From Candidatus Neomarinimicrobiota bacterium (GTDB lineage Bacteria; Fidelibacterota; SORT01), in NCBI GenBank assembly GCA_022567655.1, contig JADFGO010000007.1, positions 1 to 44,489 of the forward strand: a DNA stretch of 44,489 nucleotides, given 5' to 3'. Positions 15,958-24,846 of the stretch are shown piece after piece. The notes beneath the pieces were generated by a model that was not told the origin of the DNA, made no database searches, and saw only the letters and a list, made by a program, of their open reading frames with translations. Made by a program: the position numbers and the translations under genes. Numbering within the stretch: the first letter of the stretch is position 1; each line of letters begins with the position of its first letter.

Positions 15958-17683
15958 AGGTAAATCAACCTTAATCGCCGGGCTACGAAGACTTACCGGG
16001 TCGGCGCTATTTTTTTATCTTCTAATTTTCAATCCACTTGCTGCTCAAAACCTAAATTCGATCTACAACCAGGGTGATTGGGTAACTTACCTGAATACAA
16101 GATTTATAACAGGTATAAGCGAAGGAAATAATTACGTATATTTTGGTACCACAAACGGTATCATACGATATCATAAGTTCAATGGCTATTGGGGCGAACC
16201 GATAAATAAAAGCAACGGTCTCAGCGACGACATGATTACCGCGATTGCGGTAGATAAGAAGTTTAGCACTATCTGGGTTGCAACTCTCAGCGGTATCTCC
16301 AAGATCGATGAAAGATTCGGAACAGTGACAAACATTTCATTTGATCAGCTGGCAGTGCCGATCGGCGCTGTCATCACTTCAATAGGAATCGGAGAAAACG
16401 GTATTTGGATCGATTCCGGTTCGGGGATTATTGAGATCGATAGGATTGCAGGATATTTTAAAAGAAAAGCTTTATTGATTCCTTCGGCTGTTGAATGGTC
16501 GGGAAAACGCTCTGCGCTTCGCAAGACAAACCACCCGTTTTTCATGAGCGACGGATTCGAATACTACAATTCCGGTGCCACTCCGACTATAGTGGACTTC
16601 AGGTTAAGAGAGTTTGATGTTACAGATGATTTGATAGACGACCTGGGCAATTATTACAGCGGGACATGCGGTTCAGGTGCGTTCATCGGAAACGCAAGAG
16701 TACAAACTCTCAACGTTTCAAACTTCGGAATATTGAATAACAGGGTCACGAGCATTGAAATCGACGACGAGTCCAATATTTGGATCGGAGGGACACTCTC
16801 GTTTAATACCAGGGAACAGTACATTTTCTCCGGCTACACAAAGTGCCATGAAGAGTACGGATTAGCTCTGTGGAACAGGGATGAAAATCTGTGGAGTTAC
16901 GTCGAGACACTTCCGGAGAGTAATTTCATGTCTCCTGAAATTAATGTGATAATTGCAAACGGAGATGAAGTTTGGTTTGGAACTAATTCCGGTGTTGTGT
17001 ATCATAATCGAGAAGAATCGGTATGGCATTCTATCTCGGCTTTTGACGGATTAAGAGACGAGAACATCACGGATATGGCACTGTTCGACTCGATGATTTG
17101 GGTCGGTACAAATTCGGGAATACAGGTAATCGACGCTGTGACGAGAAAAGTATCTGAACCTGCGCTGCTTGGAAATTTGAGAGCAAAAGTGTTTGACATT
17201 GAGGCAGACAGAAATAACTTATGGATAGGAACGTCAAGCGGAGCTTACAGGATTGACTCTGAAAATAAAATCATCACACATTATAACGGATTCGGCAAGG
17301 TGATTGAACCTATTCCTAATACGGGGGGTAACGTTACCTCATTCGCGGTTGTCGATGATGTAATATGGCTTTCTGATGATACCGGTATCAGTCTGCTTGA
17401 CAAAAAAACGGGGAAAGCTGACCGGCTTCCGGGTCATCCGGCGCTCTTCAGTAATAGCGTGAGAAGTATGGCAGCGGATGGTAAATATCTATGGGTAGCA
17501 ACGTCTATGGGATTATTAAGGTATGACAGGATTGACCATTCGTGGAGAAAATATACCACGGAAGATGGTCTTTCAAGCAACTCTGTGAACACTTTATACG
17601 TAGAAGAAGAATACATATGGATTGGAACGGATTACGGTTTAACCCGGTTTCTATGGAATGACCCGGACCGCGCTGATAATTAA
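15899..17683 (+). CDS. Secreted beta-propeller protein (two-component-regulator-type repeats)
   Basis: After a hydrophobic export signal (LTGSALFFYLLIFNPLAAQ, about residues 32-50) the protein consists of repeats ending in a [IL]W[IV]G/AT-x-x-G pattern: VYFGTTNG, IWVATLSG, IWIGG, VWFGTNSG, IWVGTNSG, LWIGTSSG, IWLSDDTG, LWVATSMG and IWIGTDYG. These are the repeats found in periplasmic propellers of hybrid two-component sensors, but no histidine kinase follows, so it is a stand-alone exported propeller. The start is uncertain: GTG 15899 has GAGGA five bases upstream but leaves about 30 residues before the signal and overlaps the kinase gene; TTG 15911 is an alternative. Ligand unknown. Confidence 0.8.
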   Translation: MWYRLKSGNSEIIWRAKANRGKSTLIAGLRRLTGSALFFYLLIFNPLAAQNLNSIYNQGDWVTYLNTRFITGISEGNNYVYFGTTNGIIRYHKFNGYWGEPINKSNGLSDDMITAIAVDKKFSTIWVATLSGISKIDERFGTVTNISFDQLAVPIGAVITSIGIGENGIWIDSGSGIIEIDRIAGYFKRKALLIPSAVEWSGKRSALRKTNHPFFMSDGFEYYNSGATPTIVDFRLREFDVTDDLIDDLGNYYSGTCGSGAFIGNARVQTLNVSNFGILNNRVTSIEIDDESNIWIGGTLSFNTREQYIFSGYTKCHEEYGLALWNRDENLWSYVETLPESNFMSPEINVIIANGDEVWFGTNSGVVYHNREESVWHSISAFDGLRDENITDMALFDSMIWVGTNSGIQVIDAVTRKVSEPALLGNLRAKVFDIEADRNNLWIGTSSGAYRIDSENKIITHYNGFGKVIEPIPNTGGNVTSFAVVDDVIWLSDDTGISLLDKKTGKADRLPGHPALFSNSVRSMAADGKYLWVATSMGLLRYDRIDHSWRKYTTEDGLSSNSVNTLYVEEEYIWIGTDYGLTRFLWNDPDRADN

Positions 17684-17716
17684 ATTTGTTGTAAATAGAG
17701 GTGGCAGGGAATTAGG

Positions 17717-18988
17717 ATGAAGATACATAACTATTTTCACATAGTGTCTATGGTTTCGATGATTACGGCCGCTAATGCAATCGCACAGGTGGAATTACCA
17801 TTGCTCACCACTCCCGAAGTACCGAATTTTCATTATGAAGCGGTCACCAGTTATGCAGGTAATGAAAATGAGACACTCCTCGACGTCTATATAAAAATCT
17901 CCTACGATGAACTGCAATTCGTAAAGATCAAAGAGTCGTACAGGGCAAGTTATGAAATATCAGTGGTTATATTCGACGCTTCAGGGGACCAGCAGGACGG
18001 TAAGATTGAAAAAGAGATGATCGAAGTGGAAGATTTTCGACTGACCAATTCGCTAGAAAAATTCGGCGTCTCGAAACTGAGTTTTTTGCTGACCGAAGAC
18101 AGTTACAGAATAAATATCGGGGTCATGGATCTTGACACACGGAAGAGCGGATATCGAAGATTTACCATTTCAGTCCCCGATTACACTAAAGAAGCTTCAA
18201 TAAGCGATATTCTTTTTCTCGATTCCGTAACTGAATCTGACTCCGGAACGGTTGAAATGCATCCCGCCATCTCCAGTGATTTTATCTCCGAATCGTCCGA
18301 ATTCAAGGCATACTATGAAATTTACGGTGTAAAAAGTAAAGCGGTAATCGTAAACAAAGTAACCGATCTCAACGGCAACAGCATTTATTCGGATAAATTT
18401 ACGAGAAAACCGACTGACGGAGTGATCAGGGAAATCGTAACGATCAGGAAAGAAAAACTAAAATTTAACAAGTACAATTTTGTTGTTGAGATAACTCTGG
18501 GGGAAAAAACTATCTCGAAGAGTAAGACGTTTCAGGTAAGATGGTTCGGTATGTCGGAATCTATTACCGATTTTCATAAAGCTGTGAATTATCTCCGTTA
18601 CATAACGGACAAAGATGAATTTGAAGGCATGAAGAATGCTGATGAGAAATTGAAGCGACTGAAATTCATCGAGTTCTGGAAAAAACGCGACCCTTCCCCC
18701 GAAACGGAAACAAACGAACTTATGATCGAATATTACCGCCGGATACGCTATAGCAATGAACATTTCTCAACCTTTCAGGAGGGATGGAAAGCCGATATGG
18801 GAATGATATTTATTTTGTTCGGGCATCCCAACGATATAGAAAGGCATCCGTTTGATATTGACTCCAAGCCGTACGAAGTCTGGTATTATTATGATATTAA
18901 CAGAAATTTTGTGTTTCAGGATTTCTCCGGGTTTGGTGAATATAGATTGGTTACGCCCCTGTACGACCTCAGGCGCAGCGATTTCTGA
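17717..18988 (+). CDS. GWxTD-domain secreted protein
   Basis: The 423-residue protein has a signal peptide (VSMVSMITAANAIAQ region), a beta-rich middle and a C-terminal GWxTD domain. The motif reads EGWKADMGMIFILFGHPNDIE around Gly356-Asp360, so the usual Thr is Ala here; the following G-x-x-Y/F-x-x-x-G-x-P and VWYYYDINRNFVFQD segments fit the family. GWxTD proteins are common in Marinimicrobia, Ignavibacteria, Gemmatimonadetes and Acidobacteria; their function is unknown. It begins 33 bp after the propeller gene and ends 20 bp before the aldolase gene. Joint action with the propeller at the cell surface is inference. Confidence 0.85.
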   Translation: MKIHNYFHIVSMVSMITAANAIAQVELPLLTTPEVPNFHYEAVTSYAGNENETLLDVYIKISYDELQFVKIKESYRASYEISVVIFDASGDQQDGKIEKEMIEVEDFRLTNSLEKFGVSKLSFLLTEDSYRINIGVMDLDTRKSGYRRFTISVPDYTKEASISDILFLDSVTESDSGTVEMHPAISSDFISESSEFKAYYEIYGVKSKAVIVNKVTDLNGNSIYSDKFTRKPTDGVIREIVTIRKEKLKFNKYNFVVEITLGEKTISKSKTFQVRWFGMSESITDFHKAVNYLRYITDKDEFEGMKNADEKLKRLKFIEFWKKRDPSPETETNELMIEYYRRIRYSNEHFSTFQEGWKADMGMIFILFGHPNDIERHPFDIDSKPYEVWYYYDINRNFVFQDFSGFGEYRLVTPLYDLRRSDF

Positions 18989-19008
18989 GTAATCGGAATA
19001 AATCGCTG

Positions 19009-19902
19009 ATGGGTAGTTTGAATGGGGGAATATACACTCCGCTCGTTACTCCTTTCGATAATGACGAAATAGATTTCTCGGCTCTCGCCGGAAACGTCGT
19101 TAAACTAAACAGCGAAAACCTTCAGGGCTACGTGATACTCGGTTCCACGGGTGAGGCAAAACTGTTGGACCGTCAAGAACATTTCAGGGTTATAGAAACA
19201 GTCGCTGCCGCAGCTGACAGGCATGACAAAAAGATCATCATAGGAGTAATGGAAGAATCGGCGAAACACGCTGTTTCATTTATGAAAAAGGCAGCGGAAT
19301 TTGAACCGGATGCTTTCCTGGTATTACCGCCGAACTACTATAAACCGTTTATCGACGGAAAATTGCTCTACCGGTTTTACGCCGATTTGAAAGAAGCGAT
19401 CGATCGTCCGATTCTCTATTATAACATACCCATGTTCTCCTCCATATCAATCGGAACAGCAGATATTCTCTCTCTATCGAATGATGGTTTGATAGCCGGC
19501 TGGAAGGACTCTTCTGGTGAAATTGAAAGGTTCGGGGAAGTGTCGAGCAGATCGACAGATGAGTTTATTAAATTCACCGGAAACGCGAAACTGCTTTTGA
19601 CTGCGTTACAAAAATCTGCGGACGGTGCGATCTTGGCTGTTTCAAACGCCCTGCCCGGTCTCTGCTGCGAGATATATAAACACTACTCGGAAGGGGAGGA
19701 GACAAAAGCGAAAAGAGCCCAGTCCAAACTCGATGACATTATCGATAAAGTCATTCAACCGTTCGGGATAGCAGGTCTGAAAACGATGATGAACTTACTC
19801 GGATATGCAGGGGGTGATATGAGAAATCCGTTTTCAGGTCTCACTGACGCACAAACAGGACAAGTAAGGCAATTTCTTGATTCTAATGGATTTATATCAT
19901 AA
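19009..19902 (+). CDS. DapA-family class I aldolase/lyase
   Basis: The 297-residue TIM-barrel has the DHDPS/N-acetylneuraminate-lyase signature. Lys166 in LIAGWKDSSG forms the Schiff base with the keto-acid substrate, and Tyr138 in ILYYNIP and the carboxylate loop GSTGEAKLL (45-53) complete the site. Family members include dihydrodipicolinate synthase (lysine and peptidoglycan precursor), 4-hydroxy-2-oxoglutarate aldolase and sugar-acid aldolases. GSTGE rather than GTTGE, and Trp before the Schiff-base Lys, lean away from canonical DapA, and no lysine-pathway gene is adjacent. I would call it a DapA-superfamily aldolase of unknown specificity. The start ATG 19009 gives the expected N-terminus GGIYTPLVTPF. 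Confidence 0.85.
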   Translation: MGSLNGGIYTPLVTPFDNDEIDFSALAGNVVKLNSENLQGYVILGSTGEAKLLDRQEHFRVIETVAAAADRHDKKIIIGVMEESAKHAVSFMKKAAEFEPDAFLVLPPNYYKPFIDGKLLYRFYADLKEAIDRPILYYNIPMFSSISIGTADILSLSNDGLIAGWKDSSGEIERFGEVSSRSTDEFIKFTGNAKLLLTALQKSADGAILAVSNALPGLCCEIYKHYSEGEETKAKRAQSKLDDIIDKVIQPFGIAGLKTMMNLLGYAGGDMRNPFSGLTDAQTGQVRQFLDSNGFIS

Positions 19903-19949
19903 AATACTATAGTTACGAAGCTTAAAACGATATTAACGGAGATTTGTCA

Positions 19950-21032
19950 GTGCCGAAAATAGCTGTGATACCCGGCGACGGAATAGGAATTGACGTCACC
20001 AGAGAAGCCGTAAAGGTATTGAAAACGATGAGTGATGTGTTCAGCCTCAATCTTGAACTGAATCATTTTGACTACGGGGCGGAACGATATCTCAAAGACG
20101 GAACCACCCTTCCCGAATCCGGATTCATTGAGCTGAGGGATAACTACGATGCTATATTTCTTGGCGCTCTGGGAGACCCGCGGGTTCCGGATATGAGTCA
20201 TGCTAAAGACATTCTTCTTGGACTTCGTTTCCGTCTTGACCTCTACGTCAATCACAGACCTATAAAATTGATTCACGAAAAGCTCTGCCCTCTAAAAGAC
20301 AAGGGACCGAAAGATGTAAACTTTGTGGTTTTCAGAGAGAATACCGAAGGATTTTACGTAGGTTCCGGAGGAAATTTTAAGAAAGACAGTGCGGACGAAA
20401 TTGCCATTCAGGAATCGATCAATACTCGAAAGGGTGTAGAACGGATAATCGAATTTGCTTTTAACTACGCCGAGGATAATGGACTTAAATCTCTTACTAT
20501 GGCGGATAAGAGCAACGCCTTGCAGTTTGAAGGCGGATTATGGCAGCGAACATTCGCAGATGTTAGAAAAAGGCATACAACTGTTGAAGCTAATCATTTG
20601 TACATCGACGCGCTGACAATGCAGATGGTAAAGAAGCCCGAGCAATTCGAAGTCATAGTGACCAACAACATGTTCGGAGATATAATAACCGATTTAGGCG
20701 CTCAGCTGCAGGGAGGCTTGGGGTTAGGCGCTTCCGGAAACATCAATCCTGAAACTAAAAAAGGATTGTTCGAACCGATACACGGTTCAGCTCCGAAATA
20801 CCATGGTAAAAACATCGCAAATCCGATGGGAGCGATCCTCTCCGCCCAGATGCTGCTCGACTTCCTCGGATTAGAAGCTCAGGCGTCAATCATTACCGAC
20901 GCAATCACGGACGCCATTGAGCACGACTGGACTCCAAGAGACCTTGGAGGTTCGCTCGGCACAGTGGAAGTCGGTGACCATATCGTCAGATATATTGAGG
21001 AAAACTCGGGTAGCGTAGATAATCCCGGTTAA
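19950..21032 (+). CDS. Isocitrate/isopropylmalate dehydrogenase family protein, LeuB-like
   Basis: A 360-residue NAD-dependent beta-decarboxylating dehydrogenase. GTG 19950 is chosen because GGAGA lies 7 bases upstream; TTG 19944 is too close. N-terminal IPGDGIGIDV, the substrate arginines in LRFRLDLYVNHRP, and the metal/NAD signature NNMFGDIITDLGAQLQGG are present, followed by FEPIHGSAP. The wording FRENTEGFYVGSGG differs from classical LeuB but resembles the actinobacterial LeuB group; tartrate/D-malate and homoisocitrate dehydrogenases share RENTEG. A leuD-type gene lies 3.3 kb downstream, supporting 3-isopropylmalate dehydrogenase, but leuA and leuC are not in the window. It ends with a 4-bp convergent overlap with the E1 fusion gene. 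Confidence 0.88.
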   Translation: MPKIAVIPGDGIGIDVTREAVKVLKTMSDVFSLNLELNHFDYGAERYLKDGTTLPESGFIELRDNYDAIFLGALGDPRVPDMSHAKDILLGLRFRLDLYVNHRPIKLIHEKLCPLKDKGPKDVNFVVFRENTEGFYVGSGGNFKKDSADEIAIQESINTRKGVERIIEFAFNYAEDNGLKSLTMADKSNALQFEGGLWQRTFADVRKRHTTVEANHLYIDALTMQMVKKPEQFEVIVTNNMFGDIITDLGAQLQGGLGLGASGNINPETKKGLFEPIHGSAPKYHGKNIANPMGAILSAQMLLDFLGLEAQASIITDAITDAIEHDWTPRDLGGSLGTVEVGDHIVRYIEENSGSVDNPG

Positions 21033-23512
21033 AAATCCGCAAGCAGCTTAGCTGCTGCAACTATCTGTTCCACACTGACCAAAAACTCATCCTCGAGAGG
21101 AGGACTATATGGCACAGGTGTGTCGAGAGCGCCGAGTACCCTGACAGGAGCGTCGAGATACTCAAATATTTCTTCGGCAATAATCGAGGCAACAGACTGC
21201 CCGATACTTCCCTTTTTGCTGTCCTCTGTGACTATCAGAACCTTTCCGGTTCTGAGAACCGTTGAGAGTACGGCGTTCGTGTCGAGAGGAACAAGAGATC
21301 GGAGGTCAAGCAGGTTTACCGAAATCCCGTGTTCGTCCTCAAGTATTTGTATTGCCGATAGGCAGCGGTGTACGAACGCACCGTAGGTTATGATCGTTAA
21401 ATCGTTTCCGCGGTGTTTTAAATGAGCAGTTCCGATCGGGATGGTAAAATCCTCCTCCTCGGAGGGTAAGTCTTGTTTGATCCCGGATGCACGGTAGAGG
21501 GCAATATGCTCGTAGAAGAGTACCGGATTATCATCTCTTATAGCTGATTTCAATAATCCTTTTGCTTCCCTGGGGGTGGATGGGCAAACTATTTTCAAGC
21601 CGGGAGTACGATAAAACCACGGCTCTGTGTTCTGGGAGTGGTAAGGACCTGCCTGACGCAACCCTCCCCACGGCATTCTGATAGTGAGGGGTACAGGTTT
21701 TTTCCATCTGTAATATATTTTTGCGGCGTTGTTCACCAGTTGATTGAATCCGCTTGCAACAAAATCGTTGAACTGTATTTCGGCTATCGGGCGTTTGCCT
21801 AATAACGCCGCGCCGACCGAAGCGCCGATGATCAAGGATTCCGAAAGCGGAGTGTTTATCATTCTGTCGCCGAATTTCTCAAGCAGAGGTTTTAAGATCA
21901 CAAAGGCGTTCCCGTATTTTCCACCTATGTCCTCCCCGAGAAGAAAAATCTCTTCCGATCTGCTCAATTCTTCCGCAAGCGCTTCTACGATTGCCTCCCA
22001 GAACGTTTTACCTTCATGGTTTGAAGTGAATCCAACATCTTTTTCATCGTACCAATTATGATCTATGTCTGAAATCGATCTATCTTCCAACTGCTCCTTG
22101 TGAGTTTCTCTTCTGCCGGTATGAAACGGTGAGTCGCCCGCTTCTTCGGGAGAGGGCCAGGGTGCGTCAATAACCTTCTCCGCTGCGACTTCTATCTCTG
22201 AGGTGACCTCCTCAATTATCTGACTGTTCTTCGTGTCATCGAGCAACCCCTCGGAATAAAGGTTCTTTTTATACATGCTAATCGGGTCTTTTCCCCGCCA
22301 GTAATCGTATTTATCTTTTTCGATATAACCGGATTCACTAATTTCGGGGTACTCTAAGAATTGATCGGGTTCTGATCCAAAAAAGAGCATATCATCGTGG
22401 TGAGCGTGGCCTGCAAATCTCATGCAAATAAGTTCCACTATTCGGGGACCTTCGCCGATCCTGCAGGCGTCCGCCGCTTCTGTTACCGATGCGAAGACAG
22501 ATTCGGGGTCCGTGCCGTCAATCGTGATCGATCTGATTCCGTATCCCTGCGCCTTGTCGCCTATCGAGTGAGCGGCAAACTGCTCGTTTACGGGTGTCGA
22601 AAGAGCCGTCTGATTGTTTTGAACTACAAAGACTATCGGCAGGTTTTTGACGGCAGCGAAATTTATCGCTTCATGCCATTCACCGGAAGATGTCGCTCCC
22701 TCACCACTACAATTTACGATGACCCTGCCGCTGCCGGAGAGAGCCAGTCCGATTCCTGCGGAGGTAACCGAGCTGATAGCGACAGGAGCAGAAGGAGGAA
22801 GAATTCCTGATTTGAAATCCCCGATATGAAAGTCCTTCCCGTTCATCGGCTTACCCTGCTTGCCCATTTGAGCCGCAAGTACGTCATAGGGTTTCTGACC
22901 CATACACAGCGCAAGACCGAGGTCTCGTATCATAGGTGCAATGAAGTCGCCTGAATATATAGAGTGATCATCGCTCGACGCGTGAGCAGGTGAGAGAGAA
23001 CGCCTTAGCCGGATACCGGCAGCGTAGATCGCTTCCTGTCCCATCGATCTGAACCCTTTTCCCTGAAACTGAGCACCGTCGGGAGTGGTTATCTCACCGG
23101 ACACAAAAAACTTCTTTAATCGTGCATCGAGATAGCGAGTCAAAACCATGCCGCGATAGATTTCAATTTTTTCATTATCGGTGAGTGAAAATCGAAGCTG
23201 TATTCTCTTAAACGCCGATATTATTGAGAGTTGCAGACTATTACTAAAGTTATCCTGTAAAACTTTAATTGATGTGGTCGGATACGCTTCTTTCTCCCTG
23301 TCGATATATTCATTTTCAGAAAAGAGCGGACCGATAAGTTCGAGATATTCGTTTTTCAGTTTTTCGATATTTTCCGTTGTGACAGGAACACGATAGGCGT
23401 CGAGGAGATGATCGAGTTTCTCCATCAAGGGATTCAGGTGAAGTGGGGATAATTGGGCGATAGAAGTTTCTATTTCCGCTCGTATCAATGCAATATTTTG
23501 TGTGTCAGTCAT
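21029..23512 (-). CDS. Single-chain 2-oxoacid dehydrogenase E1 (alpha-beta fusion), branched-chain type
   Basis: The 827-residue protein joins the E1 alpha and beta chains of the ThDP-dependent 2-oxoacid dehydrogenase complex, which decarboxylates 2-oxoisovalerate-type acids and passes the acyl group to E2. An N-terminal region of about 110 residues of unclear role precedes the alpha part. The ThDP motif begins GEG (270-272) and ends NN (299-300). The beta part starts near residue 505 (FWEAIVEALAEEL, LLGEDIGGKYGNAF) and ends with the transketolase C-terminal domain. The motif normally starts GDG; Glu271 replaces the Mg-binding Asp. Fused E1 proteins are usual in Bacteroidetes and relatives. 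E2 and E3 genes are absent here. It is transcribed alone, against its neighbours. Confidence 0.92.
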   Translation of the reverse strand: MTDTQNIALIRAEIETSIAQLSPLHLNPLMEKLDHLLDAYRVPVTTENIEKLKNEYLELIGPLFSENEYIDREKEAYPTTSIKVLQDNFSNSLQLSIISAFKRIQLRFSLTDNEKIEIYRGMVLTRYLDARLKKFFVSGEITTPDGAQFQGKGFRSMGQEAIYAAGIRLRRSLSPAHASSDDHSIYSGDFIAPMIRDLGLALCMGQKPYDVLAAQMGKQGKPMNGKDFHIGDFKSGILPPSAPVAISSVTSAGIGLALSGSGRVIVNCSGEGATSSGEWHEAINFAAVKNLPIVFVVQNNQTALSTPVNEQFAAHSIGDKAQGYGIRSITIDGTDPESVFASVTEAADACRIGEGPRIVELICMRFAGHAHHDDMLFFGSEPDQFLEYPEISESGYIEKDKYDYWRGKDPISMYKKNLYSEGLLDDTKNSQIIEEVTSEIEVAAEKVIDAPWPSPEEAGDSPFHTGRRETHKEQLEDRSISDIDHNWYDEKDVGFTSNHEGKTFWEAIVEALAEELSRSEEIFLLGEDIGGKYGNAFVILKPLLEKFGDRMINTPLSESLIIGASVGAALLGKRPIAEIQFNDFVASGFNQLVNNAAKIYYRWKKPVPLTIRMPWGGLRQAGPYHSQNTEPWFYRTPGLKIVCPSTPREAKGLLKSAIRDDNPVLFYEHIALYRASGIKQDLPSEEEDFTIPIGTAHLKHRGNDLTIITYGAFVHRCLSAIQILEDEHGISVNLLDLRSLVPLDTNAVLSTVLRTGKVLIVTEDSKKGSIGQSVASIIAEEIFEYLDAPVRVLGALDTPVPYSPPLEDEFLVSVEQIVAAAKLLADF

Positions 23513-23775
23513 AGTAGGCAGGAAGTTCTTCGTTATTTACCGCGTAGGAAACTGTACATACGCAAGCCTCAAGTTTAGTCACTGTTGAAATCCGGTTCGC
23601 TTCTTCATAATAATAAGAACCCCGATTTAAATATTCAATTGTCCATTCTGTTCTGATGATTTCTTCGATAATTAAGAATTTAGCTCCGAACCGGAATTCT
23701 GGGCTTCTCTTCTCCTAATACGTCTTGACATTATTGAAGGGTGAGCGTAATTTTACGTTATAAATTATCATTAAA
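23513..23775. other. Divergent intergenic region
   Basis: These 263 bases separate the divergently transcribed E1 fusion gene and RNase H-like gene. I see a promoter candidate toward the RNase H-like gene (listed separately) and no convincing -35/-10 pair toward the E1 gene. No gene or strong repeat is visible. Confidence 0.5.
23725..23753 (+). promoter_or_regulatory. Candidate promoter for the RNase H-like gene
   Basis: A perfect -35 box TTGACA (23725-23730) is followed after 17 bases by a weak -10, TAATTT (23748-23753). The ATG is about 22 bases further on. Confidence 0.4.
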
Positions 23776-24303
23776 ATGAAACCGACCGAAATAGAAATAC
23801 TTGAAGCTTTAAAGGCTAATGTAAAAGCTACTGACATGGTCAGTGCTCTCCCCGCTATCAACGACACTTCGCTGAGGGATTTTTTTGATAACCTATCCGG
23901 ATTATTAAATCCTCCCGGTAAGGTAGAAATCTACATCGACGGAGCAAGTGACGGCGATAGAAATGGTGGGATTGGAGTACGAATACTGAATAATGGGGCG
24001 GAAAAGAATATATCGCGTTCGATAGGGAAAGCGACAAACAACGAAGCGGAATACTCTGCGTTACTCGAAGGAGCAAAAGTAGCATTAAAGAATAACTTTA
24101 AAAATATTGCCATATACTCTGATAGTGAATTACTTGTGAAACAAATCAACGGCGAGTATAAAGTGAAGGCGAAAAATTTAATTCCGTTGAAAGAGCAAGT
24201 AGATTCAGCTCTCGCTAAAGTAGAGAATTATTCGCTTGAGTGGATACCCCGCGAGCAAAATAGAGCCGCGGATAGTCTTGCTAAGAACGGAACCAAATTA
24301 TAG
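23776..24303 (+). CDS. RNase HI-like protein
   Basis: The 175-residue protein has a short N-terminal helical region (1-47) and a type 1 RNase H domain of the archaeal/RVT_3 kind. Catalytic acids are Asp55 (IYIDGASDG), Glu90 (NNEAEYSAL), Asp116 (IYSDSELL) and Asp166 (NRAADSLAK). The domain cleaves the RNA strand of RNA-DNA hybrids; some members act more weakly or serve other roles. The basic handle of E. coli RNase HI is missing, as in this subfamily. It starts a plus-strand run: leuD follows at 51 bp. The N-terminal extension has no motif I recognise. Confidence 0.9.
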   Translation: MKPTEIEILEALKANVKATDMVSALPAINDTSLRDFFDNLSGLLNPPGKVEIYIDGASDGDRNGGIGVRILNNGAEKNISRSIGKATNNEAEYSALLEGAKVALKNNFKNIAIYSDSELLVKQINGEYKVKAKNLIPLKEQVDSALAKVENYSLEWIPREQNRAADSLAKNGTKL

Positions 24304-24354
24304 TTCTACAATTTCTTTAACTAACGATTATAAGGCAATAATATATAGGTAGTT

Positions 24355-24843
24355 ATGACACAGGGAAAAGCACATAAATACGGTGATGACAATATAGATA
24401 CCGATCGCATAATTCCGGCGAGGCATTGTATCACGGTGGACCCTATGAAGCTTGCGGAACACTGTCTTGAAGATTTAGACCCGGAATTCTCGTCGGTAGT
24501 CAAAAAGGGAGACATACTGGTCGCTGGAGAGAATTTCGGATGCGGCAGCAGCCGGGAAAACGCTCCTCTTGCTATTAAAGGTACAGGTGTTTCGGCGGTT
24601 ATTGCCAAGAGTTTCGCCAGAATATTTTACAGAAATGCGATCAACATAGGGCTTCCGATTTTCGAGTCGCCCGAGGCGGTTGACCGGATAAAGTCCGGAG
24701 ATATGGTAAATATCGATTATGAAAGCGGAAAAGTTACGGTTGATGGCATAGATAAAGAATTTTCTTCCGCCCCATTTCCGGAGGTCATGCGGAATATAAT
24801 AGAAGCAGGCGGGATGGTTAATTACATTAAAAATAAGACATAA
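24355..24843 (+). CDS. leuD: 3-isopropylmalate dehydratase small subunit (LeuD, type II)
   Basis: The small subunit supplies the swivelling domain of isopropylmalate isomerase; the large [4Fe-4S] subunit LeuC is not in this window. The 162-residue length and motifs KYGDDNIDTDRIIPARH and GENFGCGSSRENAPLA fit the short bacterial/archaeal LeuD group, which also includes homoaconitase and dimethylmalate dehydratase small subunits. GTGVSAVIAKSFARIFYRNAINIGLP is almost fully conserved in that group. The upstream AGG is 5 bases from the ATG. Together with the LeuB-like dehydrogenase upstream it suggests leucine synthesis, but the two are separated by the inverted E1 gene. Confidence 0.9.
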   Translation: MTQGKAHKYGDDNIDTDRIIPARHCITVDPMKLAEHCLEDLDPEFSSVVKKGDILVAGENFGCGSSRENAPLAIKGTGVSAVIAKSFARIFYRNAINIGLPIFESPEAVDRIKSGDMVNIDYESGKVTVDGIDKEFSSAPFPEVMRNIIEAGGMVNYIKNKT

Positions 24844-24846
24844 AGG

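Noticed and set aside
21029-21032. Possible terminator between the LeuB-like and E1 genes
   Set aside because: The two convergent genes overlap by 4 bases and no hairpin with a T-run is seen at the junction.
22397-22810. Plus-strand open frame of 137 codons
   Set aside because: It is antisense to the ThDP-binding part of the E1 fusion gene and shows no conserved motif.
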